A DNA stretch of 64,000 nucleotides. It comes from Cladobotryum mycophilum (lineage: Eukaryota; Ascomycota; Sordariomycetes; Hypocreales; Hypocreaceae). A program made the position numbers and the translations under genes. Each line of letters begins with the position of its first letter. Positions within the stretch are counted from its first letter, which is position 1. This document shows positions 46,381-57,503 of this stretch, in pieces. Below the pieces are notes generated by a model that saw only the letters and a list, made by a program, of their open reading frames with translations, ran no database searches and was not told the origin of the DNA. The stretch spans positions 3,844,001-3,908,000 of the forward strand of contig JAVFKD010000002.1 in the NCBI GenBank assembly GCA_036429605.1, in the 5' to 3' direction.

Positions 46381-47991
46381 ATGCCTCTCCTCGGCGGGAA
46401 AACCAACAAGTTCAGGGTCGAACCCCCCAAGATTCGCATCGAAAAGGTCACCGTCGAGCGCCCCGCCCCGAAGCCGAAACCGAAGCCTGTAGCGAAACCC
46501 GTCTCTGCCTCCTCCGCGCGCTCCTCGCCTGCTCGCCGCCTCTCCCCCAAGACGCCCTCGTCGGTGTCGCGCCACAAGAGCAGCTCTCCTTACCCCTCCT
46601 CTGCCGATGAACGACGCCTCGACCACCAGCGGAAGCGCAAGGCCGGGAGCAGCGGCGCCACCGGGAGCACCACGTCTGTGTCTATGCGCAGGTCTCCTGC
46701 GAGCGACCGCATCGAGTTCGACAAGGACAGCGACGCCGAGGACGATACCTGGATGGACCTCGACTCCCACAAGAGGCAGCGCAAGACGAATGCCGACGGC
46801 GAACTGACCGACCCCAACCGCCGCATGAGGCACAGGAAGGCCTTTGACCGCAAAAACGACAGGCTGCAGTTTATACATGCCATCCAGGTGGCGTCTCTCG
46901 AGTCCAAATGTGTGCCCGTCATGGGAGCGCAAAAGGAGGACGTGGCAATAGAGTTGCAGTATCCTACACCGCAGCGCCGAGAAAAGTAAGCAGGCTACTT
47001 CTACTACTACCGCCACCACTACTACATCTTACTCGGCGGACATGTTTCTAACAAAAAGTCACAGATTCGAGCTGGTATGGGGCAAGGACAAGATAGACGC
47101 CGTAGAAGCAAGCATACGCATTGTACGCCTCGTTGCCGAGACATATCTCACAGACGCCGAAGCCGAACCCTTTACCAACCAAAACACCGGCTTCATCCGC
47201 CGACTCGAAAAGGCGTCAAATCGCAATATTCAGGACTTGATGGGTTTCAAGGCTGCGCTACGAGAATACAACGAGACGCTCCTTGCGCTGGTCCAAGACG
47301 GCGTCATCGCAAAGAACCTTGAGAAGCTGCATGAGCTACCCCCGCACCTCGTCGCCTTTATCCTCGAACAAATCTATGACCGCACCGTGGCCCCCAAGTT
47401 GAGCTCCTTTCCAAGTATGAGAACGGTACAGACTATGTTTATGGCGAACTTCTCCACCCCTTCATCACCAAGATTTTGGTGGAGCAGACCAAGATGACGT
47501 CGGATCAGGTCTTTGTCGATCTGGGCTCGGGCGTGGGCAACGTCGTCCTGCAGGCCGCGCTGGAGATTGGCTGCGAGAGCTGGGGCTGCGAGATGATGGA
47601 GAACGCCAGCAACTTTGCCGAGGCGCAAGAAAAGGAATTCAAGGCGAGGTGCATGCTCTGGGGCATCGAGCCGGGCAAGGTCCACCTCCAACGGGGCGAC
47701 TTCCGCAAGAGCGCACCCATACTCCAGGCCCTGAAGCGCGCCGACGTTGTTCTCGTCAACAACAAGGCCTTCACCTCCCAACTCAACGACGATTTGATTC
47801 GAATGTTTCTTGACCTGAAGCCGGGATGCAAGATCGTTTCGCTCAGGTCCTTTGTGGCCGACTCCAAGAGTAGCCACAATATTAATGATGTCGGCAGCAC
47901 CATCCTCGACGTCGAGGAGTGCACGTACCCCGAGGGATACGTCAGCTGGACCAACGCCGGCGGGCCGTATTACATTTCCACGAGGAAGTAG
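46381..47991 (+). CDS. dot1: DOT1 histone H3 lysine-79 methyltransferase, with an apparent -1 frameshift
   Basis: Exons 46381-46985 and 47065-47991, about 510 residues if the frame is restored. The basic, Pro/Ser-rich N-terminus (KPKPKPVAKPVSASSARSS) with KRQRK clusters would bind nucleosomal DNA. The catalytic domain is typical DOT1: a GFIRRLEKASNR helical region, YENGTDYVYGEL (D1-like loop), DLGSGVGNVVLQAALEIGC (SAM motif I), GCEMMENASNFAEAQE, FTSQLNDDL and a terminal YPEGYVSWTNAGGPYYI. DOT1 lacks a SET domain and methylates H3K79 in chromatin for silencing and checkpoint control. The frame carrying DRTVAP and the frame carrying VELLSKYENG meet at five C (47391-47395). A sixth C gives APQVELLSKYENG, which matches the family pattern. 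Confidence 0.92.
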
Positions 47992-48330
47992 ACTAATAGA
48001 GCTTCGTCAGCAAAACCCTGGATACGACTTTTTTTGTTTTTTTGTTTGTTTTTTTTGTTCTTCTTGTTCTCTTCTTCTTCCTCTTCCTCTTCTTTTTTGT
48101 ATTGTAGCATAGAAACAGGTTTTCTTTGGCGGGTATACGGGCATTTGGAGAAATGGGTTAGCGTTACAAGAAATACCAATACCTGCACAAGGGCATGATT
48201 TATCAGTAGAATCATATGATGACGCTGATGAATAGAGAAAGTGAGAAGCCAATCAAACAACAATAAAAAACATACAGTGTGTATCGTCGTCTTGCCTCCT
48301 CATCGTGATTCAAGTATGCTGGAATGGGGT
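47992..48330. other. Convergent 3' spacer between DOT1 and ATG16
   Basis: T-rich runs at 48030-48100 follow the DOT1 stop and probably include its polyadenylation region. ATG16 ends on the other strand at 48331. Nothing else was seen. Confidence 0.55.
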
Positions 48331-49062
48331 TTAACGGGTCTTGGTGATGGGCTCGTTGGCAAGGTTCATAGCATCCGCTTCTTGCGCCATCCTCTTCATC
48401 CAACGGTCGATGAGCTCTTTGTTTTCCTTTTTGACCCTGTCCCTCTCTTTCTCGGCCATGGATAATTGCAAGTTAAGCGTAATCATCTCATCTTGGACTT
48501 GCTGTTGCTCTGTCAGTGCCGGTCTTTTTTTTCACTCTACACGCATTACAGCTTCAAGATATTACCTGGACCAGCTTCCTCTTCTCTCGAAGCTCATACT
48601 CTCGGTCATTTACTTTGGTTGCGAGATGGGTGCGCTCGGCGGTCAAATCTCTGATTGACCTAGAGTCCTGCCGCGTCCTTGTGCGTAGTCTGCCGAGTTC
48701 GTCTTCCGCGGTCCGGAGTCGGTTCTCAGCGACGCCCTTTGACCGCAGGGCCTCGGCGAGATCGAGCCGAAGCCCTGCGGTGCCCGCGTCGTTGCCGTCT
48801 ATCTGGGCTGCTGGCGCGGGTGATCTGCTGGGACCCAAGCCTGAGATGTGAGTTTCCAGAGCGGCCTTTTCGGCTTCCAGGGCTGAGATGCGGTCCGCCA
48901 TTTGTGAGCCTGGGGATGTGGTAAGCCTTCTGCTCTAAAGATGGGGAAAAGGGAAGGGGGCAAGTGAGGGTTCAGACAAGCTTGGACGAGTTCCATGTTG
49001 ACGGGGTTGTTGAGCTCCGACTCCCTGAGGGATGAGAGATATTCGTCTCTCCAAGTTGGCAT
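48331..49062 (-). CDS. atg16: Autophagy protein Atg16
   Basis: Three exons, 49062-48978, 48909-48566 and 48501-48331, join in phase to about 199 residues. The N-terminus MPTWRDEYLSSLRESELNNP is the Atg5-binding helix of fungal Atg16. It leads through VQACSQMADRISALEAEK into a long coiled coil: heptad-like AGLRLDLAEALRSKGV, then DLTAERTHLATKVNDREYEL, LVQQVQDEMITLNLQLSM and KKENKELIDRWMKRMAQEAD. Atg16 dimerises through this coil and scaffolds the Atg12-Atg5 conjugate that drives Atg8 lipidation at the phagophore. The length matches fungal orthologues, which lack the WD40 domain of ATG16L1. The first donor is the less usual GTCTGA. The gene is divergent from vps16. Confidence 0.92.
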
Positions 49063-49493
49063 GATGGCTGATGTTGAATGTTTAATTTGATGCTTTAATG
49101 GTGAGCACGTTATGAGACAATGAATCATGTATAAGCAAATGAGCGGCAATGTATGATGATGTATGAAGTTGAATGAGATGAGCCCCTCGTGATGGGATAA
49201 GCTGGATCCATATTGGCCAATAGTGGGGGTGAAACAGCGGGCAGCAGCTCCCCTTGCACCAATGGATGATGCAAACGACGGGGCCGGCCACGGTTGTGTT
49301 TAACCGACGAATAGCCTCCCGTCTCATTGGGCGAAGCTACACCAAGCTTCAGCTTCCCAACTTGGCTGGAGCTCTCTCACCTTGAAATTACCGATACAGC
49401 AACAACAAAGAGGCGGCATATCCCTTACAACGCCGGCTTCATAAAAAAATCCATCTCATAATTTGATACAATCACAATGAGATAGACGCAGCC
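49063..49493. promoter_or_regulatory. Shared divergent promoter of atg16 and vps16 with CCAAT palindrome
   Basis: Only 431 bp separate the two start codons. A perfect palindrome TATTGGCCAATA at 49211-49222 offers a CCAAT box on both strands, and a further ATTGG lies at about 49325. CCCCT/AGGGG stress-element-like pentamers occur at about 49183 and 49248. An inverted GAAGCT/AGCTTC pair lies at about 49333-49349. CCAAT boxes are bound by the HAP/CBC complex in filamentous fungi; binding here is inferred. Confidence 0.6.
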
Positions 49494-52239
49494 ATGGACC
49501 CCCTTCACGCAAGAGCTGATTGGGAGCGCGTGGGGGACAAGTGGTTCCGCAAGACGGAGCAGTATACCGCAGTCTTTGACCAGGACCTGGACCTGGATGC
49601 CTACGTAGTCACCGGCGCGCCCTACGCGGGGGCCCTGGCGCTGTGGAAGGACGACACGAAGCTCCACGCCCACCGGGCCGGGCAGTCGACCAAGCCGGCG
49701 ATTGACATTTACACCTTGGCGGGCAAGAAGCTGAGGAGCATAGCCTGGGACAGCGGGCCGATCAAGGGCCTGGGCTGGTCGGAGGAGGAGACGCTGTTGG
49801 TTGTGGCGGCGGATGGGAATGTGAGGTGCTACGATATTCAAGGTGACTTTAGCCATTTCTCGCTCGGCCACGGGGCGGAGACGTATAGTGTTGAATCTTG
49901 CCGGTAAATCATCCCTCGGTTGTTCCCCGTCAAGAATGTTGCTAAATAATGCCAGATTTTATAACAATGGTTTGGTTGCTTTGTTGGGGAACAATACTTT
50001 GGTGACGGTATCTTCCTATACAGAGCCGAGACCGAAGCTCCTTGCAGCCTTGCCCGAGGGCGAGATTCATTCTTGGGCCCTCATTTCGCCAGACCATACC
50101 CTGTCTCGATCGGTAGAGGTTCTGATCAGCATGGAGGCAACAGTGTATGTGGTCGATGCGCAGGATTGTGAAGATAGGTTCTTGGACATTGGTCCGTTCT
50201 CTCACATTAGTGTATCACCGGATGGTCGATATGTCAACCTCTACGGAGAAAACGGCAAGGCACATGTCATCGCTAGCGACTTTCAAGAGCGGTTATTTGA
50301 ACACGATTCGGACTCGAAGACGCCCCCAAAGTATGTTGAGTGGTGTGGCAGCGACGCGGTTATTGCGTGGGAAGACGAGGTCCATATCATCGGGCCGGGA
50401 GATCAATCCTCGTCTTACCTCTACGACAGCACGCGGGTTCACGTCATTTCCGAGTACGACGGCACTCGACTAATAACCAACGATTTCTGCGAGTTCCTGG
50501 AGAGGGTGCCGGACGATACTTTGCAAGCCTTTGGAGCTGCCTCGGAATCATCGCCAGCGTCCATTCTACTCGATGCGGTCAGGCAGCTCGAGCTTGAATC
50601 TCCAAAAGCAGATGACTATATCCAGCTTATCCGGCCCAACCTGACCGAGGCGGTTGACACATGTGTCAATGCGGCTGGACGAGAGTTTGACCCCCAGTGG
50701 CAGAAGCGGTTGCTGAAAGCGGCATCCTTTGGAAAGTCGGTGCTTGACATTTACAACAGCGATGATTTTGTGGACATGTGCGAGACACTACGGGTTCTAA
50801 ATGCGGTGCGACAATTCGAGATTGGAATGCCGCTATCGTTTGAACAGTACCATCGCTTGACGCCAGAGAGGCTCATTCAACGATTGATTCAGCGACACGA
50901 GTATCTGCTCGCATTGAAGATTGCTGGATATCTTAAACTCCCTACGGATCGCATCTACGTGAGCTGGGCATCTACCAAGGTTCGTCTGGGTGCGCAAGAT
51001 GAGGACACCATCTGCCGACTGGTGGTGGAGAGACTGTCAGGCAAGCCCGGGATTTCCTTTGAAGAGATTGCGCGCGCTGCCTATCACGAGGGCCGCGGCC
51101 GCTTGGCGACCGAGCTCCTGAACCACGAGCCCCGAGGAGGACGACAGGTGCCTCTTCTTCTGGACATGGAGGAGGATGAGCTCGCCCTGGACAAGGCGAT
51201 TGAAAGCGGCGATACCGACCTCATACTATACGTGCTCACGAAGCTCCAGAAGAAACTACCGTTGGCGGGATTCTTTCGCGTCATCAACACTCGGCCGGCG
51301 GCAACGGCGCTGGTGGAGTCATCGGCAATACAAGAAGGCGACAACACCCTGCTAAAAGACATGTATTACCAGGACGACAGACGAGTGGACGGCGCGAATG
51401 TCTTTATTCGGGAGTCGCTCCGGCAGCCCGATGCCCGCACGGCGTCGGACAAACTGGCGCTGGCAGCCAAGCTGCTCTCGGAATCAAAAGAGACGGCGGC
51501 AGAGGTTTACTCGCTTAAAGAAGCGACGGCATTGCTACGGGCGCAGGAAGCGCTGGACCGAGATCTAACGGACTCGTTCTCGGGGCTCAGCGTGAATGAG
51601 ACACTGTTTAAGCTGATACGGCTCGGTTACCACGGCAAGGCCAAGAAGCTACAAGGCGACTTTAAGGTGCCGGAAAAGGTTGCATGGTGGATCAGGTAAG
51701 TTGGCTATTCCCTGTCTCTCTCTCTCGGACAATGACAAGATCTTTTTGTCCGTGTCCAACCGCTTACCCTAGATGTGGCTGATGCTGGTGTGATTCCGTT
51801 ACGTTGCAGACTCCGGGCGTTGGTCGCGAAGCGAGAATGGGGTGAGATTGAAGACATTGCGAAGAATAAGAAAAGCCCGATTGGATGGGAGGTAAGTTTA
51901 GGCAAACAAAAAAAAACAGAGCCGGCCAGGGGCTGTGTGGTGTCCGTGAGATGGCGGGGCTTTTTGCTAATTGTTTCGCTTGCAGCCGTTTTACAACCTG
52001 ACATTGCAGGCTGGGAACCCGAGACTGGCAGCGGTGTTTGTTCCCAAGTGCACCAATCTCGAGCCTGGGGAGACTGTGACGATGTATGAGAAATGCGGAC
52101 AGCGGGTGAAGGCGGCGGAGGAGGCAGTCAAGATGAGGGACGCGGAGGCGTGGCAGAGGCTATTGGAGGCAGCGGGGGGAAAGGGACGCCGGAGGGCAAG
52201 GAGATTGACAAGATTGGGAGTGCGGCGTTTAGGAAGTAG
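49494..52239 (+). CDS. vps16: Vacuolar protein sorting protein Vps16 (HOPS/CORVET), with an apparent -1 frameshift near the end
   Basis: Exons 49494-49903, 49956-51695, 51810-51891 and 51986-52239 give about 828 residues after restoring the frame. The N-terminal half is the Vps16 beta-propeller (ADWERVGDKWFRKTEQY, then PIKGLGWSEEETLLVVAADG, then HISVSPDGRYVNLYG). The C-terminal half is alpha-solenoid with LNAVRQFEIGMPLSFEQYH, RLIQRHEYLLALKIAGYL, SFEEIARAAYHEGRGRLATE and the final KCGQRVKAAEEAVKMRD. Vps16 is a core subunit of HOPS and CORVET, binding Vps33 for SNARE-mediated vacuole and endosome fusion. The last 20 codons fit the family only in another frame (KGTPEGKEIDKIGSAAFRK, stop at 52237-52239). 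The change occurs at six G (52174-52179). Read as it stands, the frame runs on into a basic Gly/Arg tail. Confidence 0.93.
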
Positions 52240-55200
52240 AGGGGAGGGGGAGGGGAGGGGAGGGGAATTACGAGTTTATATCTAGATAATGATGATGATG
52301 ATGATGATGATGATGAGCAGCGGTTATAATATGAGATTCCCATATAATGACATGTGTTGGGTTGGGTGCTTATGGGATCGGAATTAAGCTTGATTTTGTT
52401 GTTGTTGTTGTTGTGTTGGCAGGTCTCGGAGCGGCAACTATCTGAGATTTGCCAAGGCGAGAGATGCTTACACCATGTTCCTGTCCGGTACGTTTGATGA
52501 TTTGATGATTCCATTGTGAGATGACTTCATTGTTGGATCCTTGTGTCACGAGATGGGGGGGGGCAGATGGACCGTCTGCGTTGTAGGATGGAGGTGTCTC
52601 CGAGGTATTTTTTGTTTCTACTTCACTAGACAGGGGGAAGGGGGAGCTAGCTATTCCTCTCTTTTTACTTGATAGTTTATGTGTACTCCACTCCTATGGG
52701 AATGGGAAAAAGGACCACCTGGTCTGTACGTTTGATCCCGCAGCACGGGGGATCATGGTTAGTACGCAGGTTGCGGGTAACGTATAGTAGGATTGCATGC
52801 GATGGAGCCCCCATCCCCCCCATCCCCACCCCACACACACACCCCTTGTTCTGCGGGATGAGGGACATTGACGTCGGCAGTCATTTTTTTCTTTTCTTTC
52901 TGCGTTTATGGGTCTCTTTATTACTGTCTGCTTGGGACTGGACGGCGCTTGAGAATGGAGGGGTTGGAAGGGTCTGGTACTACTCCAGGTGGAGGAAAGG
53001 GTGTGGTGCAAGGGGGAGTGAGGCTATTATTTTTTTGTCCAATCGTCTGATCTGTGTGTTGCAAGAGATACATACATACATACCCTCACGTGAGGGGAGT
53101 GGCGGCGTATGAGGGGGGACACAAGCAACAGACAGGGTTCATGTGATGTGCAGGATGAGCAGGGATGGGAAAGAAGGTGAGTATTTTTTTGGGATGGGAT
53201 GAATTGAAAGGGGGAATATGATATCATATGCATATTTTTCTTTCTTTTTGGGGGGTTGTATGAGAAGAGTGATTTGATTTGAAAAGGGCCAGGTGTTTTG
53301 TCACGCATTGATGCAATGCATTGGTGCAAGTTTAGCTAGTAAAGTGTGTCTGAGAAGTATGTAAGTGTATGTATGTTGTATGTACGGAGTATGTAAGTGA
53401 GGGAAAGATTATGTGCAGACCGGGGAGGGGGCAATCAGATTCCAATCCCCACATGACGAGCAGCCGAGGAGACGTAAGTGATGCACGCGTCCCGTGTGTG
53501 TGGGGGTGAGAATTGACCAGAGAGGACCATACATACACACAAACAGACATACATACATGGAGAGGAAGAGAGGAAGAGAGAGAGAGATAAACGACGAAAA
53601 GAAAAGAAAAACCTCCGTTTGTGAGGATTTGGGATTGTCCCCCCCCCCCCCCGAGGGCTGTAGAGGGAATGGTTTGTATGCATCCCAATGCAATCCCACG
53701 AAAGATGATACACTTACTAACTTCCCCCTCCCCAAACAACCAACTCTCGCACTTGATATATACAAGTATTTCCAATAATAGATGTTTGCCGATGGAATGA
53801 AGCTTTTTCCGGTCTAGGTCAGGTTTTTTATTTATTTATTTTTGTTTATTTTGTCTTGTCATGTCAGGTCCCTGAAAAAGTTGTCTAGACCTTGAGCGCG
53901 CGCGGATAGGATCCATAGAAAGAAAACAAAGAGAGACAGTCTGGGATCACTGGAATGCAAAGAATTCAGCTGTTGTCTCTTTTTCCGGGATGGAAGCTTG
54001 CAGGGCAGTCGGTGTGTTCTGTCAAGTCTGCTCTCAGGTCAGGTCAGTGGGCAGTGGGCAGTGAGCAGTACAGAAGGGGTCCAGTAACAATGTCTCGCCG
54101 ACAGGTGCATGCATGCGCCGGCTCTTGCTCTGCTTTTGCAATCTGCTCGAGGCTTTGAGGCGTTGGGGCGTTGAGGCTTGAGGGCATTGAGGTTAGTTTG
54201 GATACCTAGACTTGTCTCTCTTTTGGCGGGCGGGTCGCGCGTAAGTTGCACAAGTAGGTAGTACAAGGACGGACGGGAAGAGGAGTGAGCACATACCTTA
54301 CAATCTTAGTACTACTACTTTGCAGTAGGAGGGTGTGAGAAGGAGGAGGAGGGGGATCCATCCTAGATTTCTCAAAAGGCGCCACGAGGGTCGATGAGCT
54401 GAGCAGCAACAAACTAGATTTGGACACTTCTTTTCGATTGACCCTGTTCCTGATTCGAAAAAGAAAGAGGGGGAAATCTCCCATTTGCATTTTGCATGTA
54501 AGAGATGTGAGATTTATTGCATCTCATTCGTGACTTGGTTGCCCCCCTCCCACCCAGTGAAAGGGTTTAGTAACACCAGGTGGTTATGGTAGTTTGGAGG
54601 CAAGGAACCCGTGATGCAGGTCACATTTTTTTTTTGTTTCGATATGGGGGGTTGGAGGGGAGAGGGAGGGGGGTGCAGAGATGGGTCTTTTTTGACTAGT
54701 TTACTGTTCATTACGTTGCATAGAAAAGAATATCATGACATGCATGCGTTGCAGGAGAACCAGGAAGAGAAAGAGGATGAGTTTGCAGAGGAGAAAGAAG
54801 AAGGAAAAGAAGGGGACATGCTGTGTAGTTTTTTTGTTTTGTTTGTTTTGCCCGTATTGTATCGGACGTTGTCTTTTGTTTGGAATACGATTGATTATCT
54901 TTTTTTGGCGCTCCTCTTAACGACGCCGGCTAGTCAAGTTCAGTCAGCACAACACTCGGAAAATGGATTGTCTTGGAACTTATCCGCGGCTAAAGCAAAG
55001 AACTGAAGATCTTTGACAAGTACTTACCTGCATAGATACTCTGTTAAAATACAAAAATCAGAAACCAACGACGTCGACGGCTGAGATGGAACCCTCCCCC
55101 CTCTAAAGAAAAATTCAGAGGCGCCACGCGAGACCCCGAGTCGTGTGTGTGTTCTCCAGTTTTTCGATGTGAGTTCCCGCGGCTATGTACTTTTTCGACG

Positions 55201-57503
55201 GGGGCAATTGACATTTGATGACAGGGGGGATGAGGATGGAGTAGGAATTGATTGCAAATGTCTTTTTTGTTCCAGCCTCGGATTCTCCATTCTTTTTTCT
55301 TTCTCTCTCTCTCTCATTTTTTGTGCTGTTTTTTATTGGATCTCGGTCTGGCTCTGGCTCTGGCTCTGGCTCTCTCTTGGACGCTACATTTGTGCTCCGG
55401 CTATTAACTGCATTCTCGGTTCGAGGCCCGTTCCAGGCGTAAAGGTCCCCAGTAAAAAAGACGGGAGAACAGTGGAGTGATTTGAATTAAATCCAATGTC
55501 AGTGGAGGTCGCTTTTCAGAAGGGGGTCCGGGGGTCTCTCCACTTGAGGATGGATGGAGTTTTTTTCTTCTCTTTTCGTTACAGTGGATTGAGCTGCTGT
55601 AGGTGCTAGGTAAGGCATGAAAAAGCTATAACTGATACCTGGAGAAATGACCTACTGTTTGTGGTGTTTTCTGCATGTTATTCCTGCATCAGACGCCGAC
55701 ATTACATACTGCTTGCAAGGTAGTACCAGGTAGTACAGGTAGACAAGTAGTAGCAAGTACACATGTACCTCTCAATTTGTGCGCAGCATCCAAATAAAGG
55801 TCAGACATTGATCTCATACTTGTAGCACGGCCAACTGGCCTTGTACTTGTGCGTACTACGTCTTGCGAGCGTGCCCTGGAGGCCCTCCCAGCCCAGTCCA
55901 GTCCAGCCCAGCCAGCCTTAGCACTAGAGCTGTTGGTTCAGGTGCTGCTGATCACATCACCATTGATTTTCTCCCATGGTCAGCCCACACACGCCCCCCT
56001 ACCAACATCCATCCAATCCCACTAGCAACCTATGGATCCAATCCAACATCCCTCCCCCAGTGCCCAGTGTCCAGTGCCCAGTGTCCACCACCCGCGGGCG
56101 TCGCCGAAGAGGGATCCAGCCCTGTTTCTGAGTCTGCAGCTTGTATTGCTCTGCTCTGCTCTGCTCTGTTCGACTGCTCGACCTGCTTGGGAGGGGGAGG
56201 GGCGTGGCAGCATCTAAAACAGGGGCCGTGTATCGAGTACTCACTCATACCATACCATACCATGCCATGGATGCCATGTAGGTACGAGGCTCAGGTCGTG
56301 GCCTTGAACTCGCCACGGGACTGACGTTTGCGACGAGACGCTCTGGTTCCTGTCCTTGTCTGTGTTTGATGGGAAGACATCCATCTAAATATATCTAACG
56401 ACAATTCCCCGGACTCTTGCTCCGTATCTGCTTGTTTGTTCTGTTCTTTGAAATCCTCGCTATTCCCTCCTCTCTTGTTACTCCGTCCGAGGTGTCAGTC
56501 ACGGCGAGTGAGCTGCAAGCATTATCCTACCTACTATTATTTATAACCTCTTCACCTTGCCTCTCTCTCACCTTTCTTACGACCTCTCCCTCCCTCCCTC
56601 CCCCCGGCATTATTTATTACTCACCGTCATATTACCTTGCATATACCGAGTTTCAAGGAACAAGACGGATTACAAACAAGCAGTGTCTTGATTTGTTTCA
56701 CTTTACCTCTATCGTCTCTCGGTTCCCCGAATCTATCGGCCCGTATCCGACATCCATACCATAACTATCCGCTGGCCTGCTGCTGCTGCTGCTGCTCCAT
56801 TCAATTCGATTCAATTCAATTGCCCAAACGAACAAGAACAACTCGGATTGATTGTTCAATTACGAGAATCCATTCATTCACGGCCCCCAAAAAGAATCCA
56901 CCGACGGAACCGAATTCTCGCAGGGGTTTGGATGCTACTTTTTTTCTTCATTTTATTTTTGGACTGGTCTCTTCTTTCTCCTCAATACTTGGTTCTGCAG
57001 GTTTCCTCTTCTGTTCTCTTTTAGCGACAACTTATTATTAGTTGAGACTACCACTACGACGTTGAACGGGACAAGACCAACCACCGCTAAAATAAAGAAG
57101 AGCAACGGAACCAGACCAAAGGAATAAAACGGCATCGACAGCCCTGAAAGCAAGAAAGAAAAGAAGAGCTGGACGCACTGAACGACTGCGACAGAGATCC
57201 ATTATCCATTGGAGGGCGAGCGACGGAACACACACTGCACTGGTCCGGTCCTCTTTGTCCACTAAACTCAGCACAGCTGGAGCACAACGCACCACTGCAA
57301 ATAGAGGCTGCGCCCCTCTCTTTCTCGCCTAAATTCACGCCACCCGCCTGCAAATCCCATTGCTTCTTTTTTTCCTGATCCCCCTCTAATTACCGAGTTA
57401 CTGCTCCAGCTACTACTACTCCAGGGCTGCTACTCCAGGGCTACCACCACCACTACTACTACTGCCGCTGCTGCTCTTTCTTTCTGCTCCTCCATATTTC
57501 CAA
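52240..57503. other. 5.3-kb gene-free region upstream of the FHA-RING gene
   Basis: No gene could be supported. Simple repeats include GAT units at 52291-52316, GTT units at 52398-52414, 14 C at 53639-53652 and CTG units at about 56779-56797. A 14-bp palindrome with an E-box (CCCTCACGTGAGGG) lies at 53083-53096. The last 1.1 kb (56400-57500) is T/C-rich with several short upstream open frames, consistent with a long 5' leader of the FHA-RING gene. Confidence 0.5.
52291..52316. repeat. (GAT)n microsatellite after vps16
   Basis: About eight uninterrupted GAT trinucleotides some 50 bp after the vps16 stop, followed at 52398 by a (GTT)n run. Confidence 0.9.
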
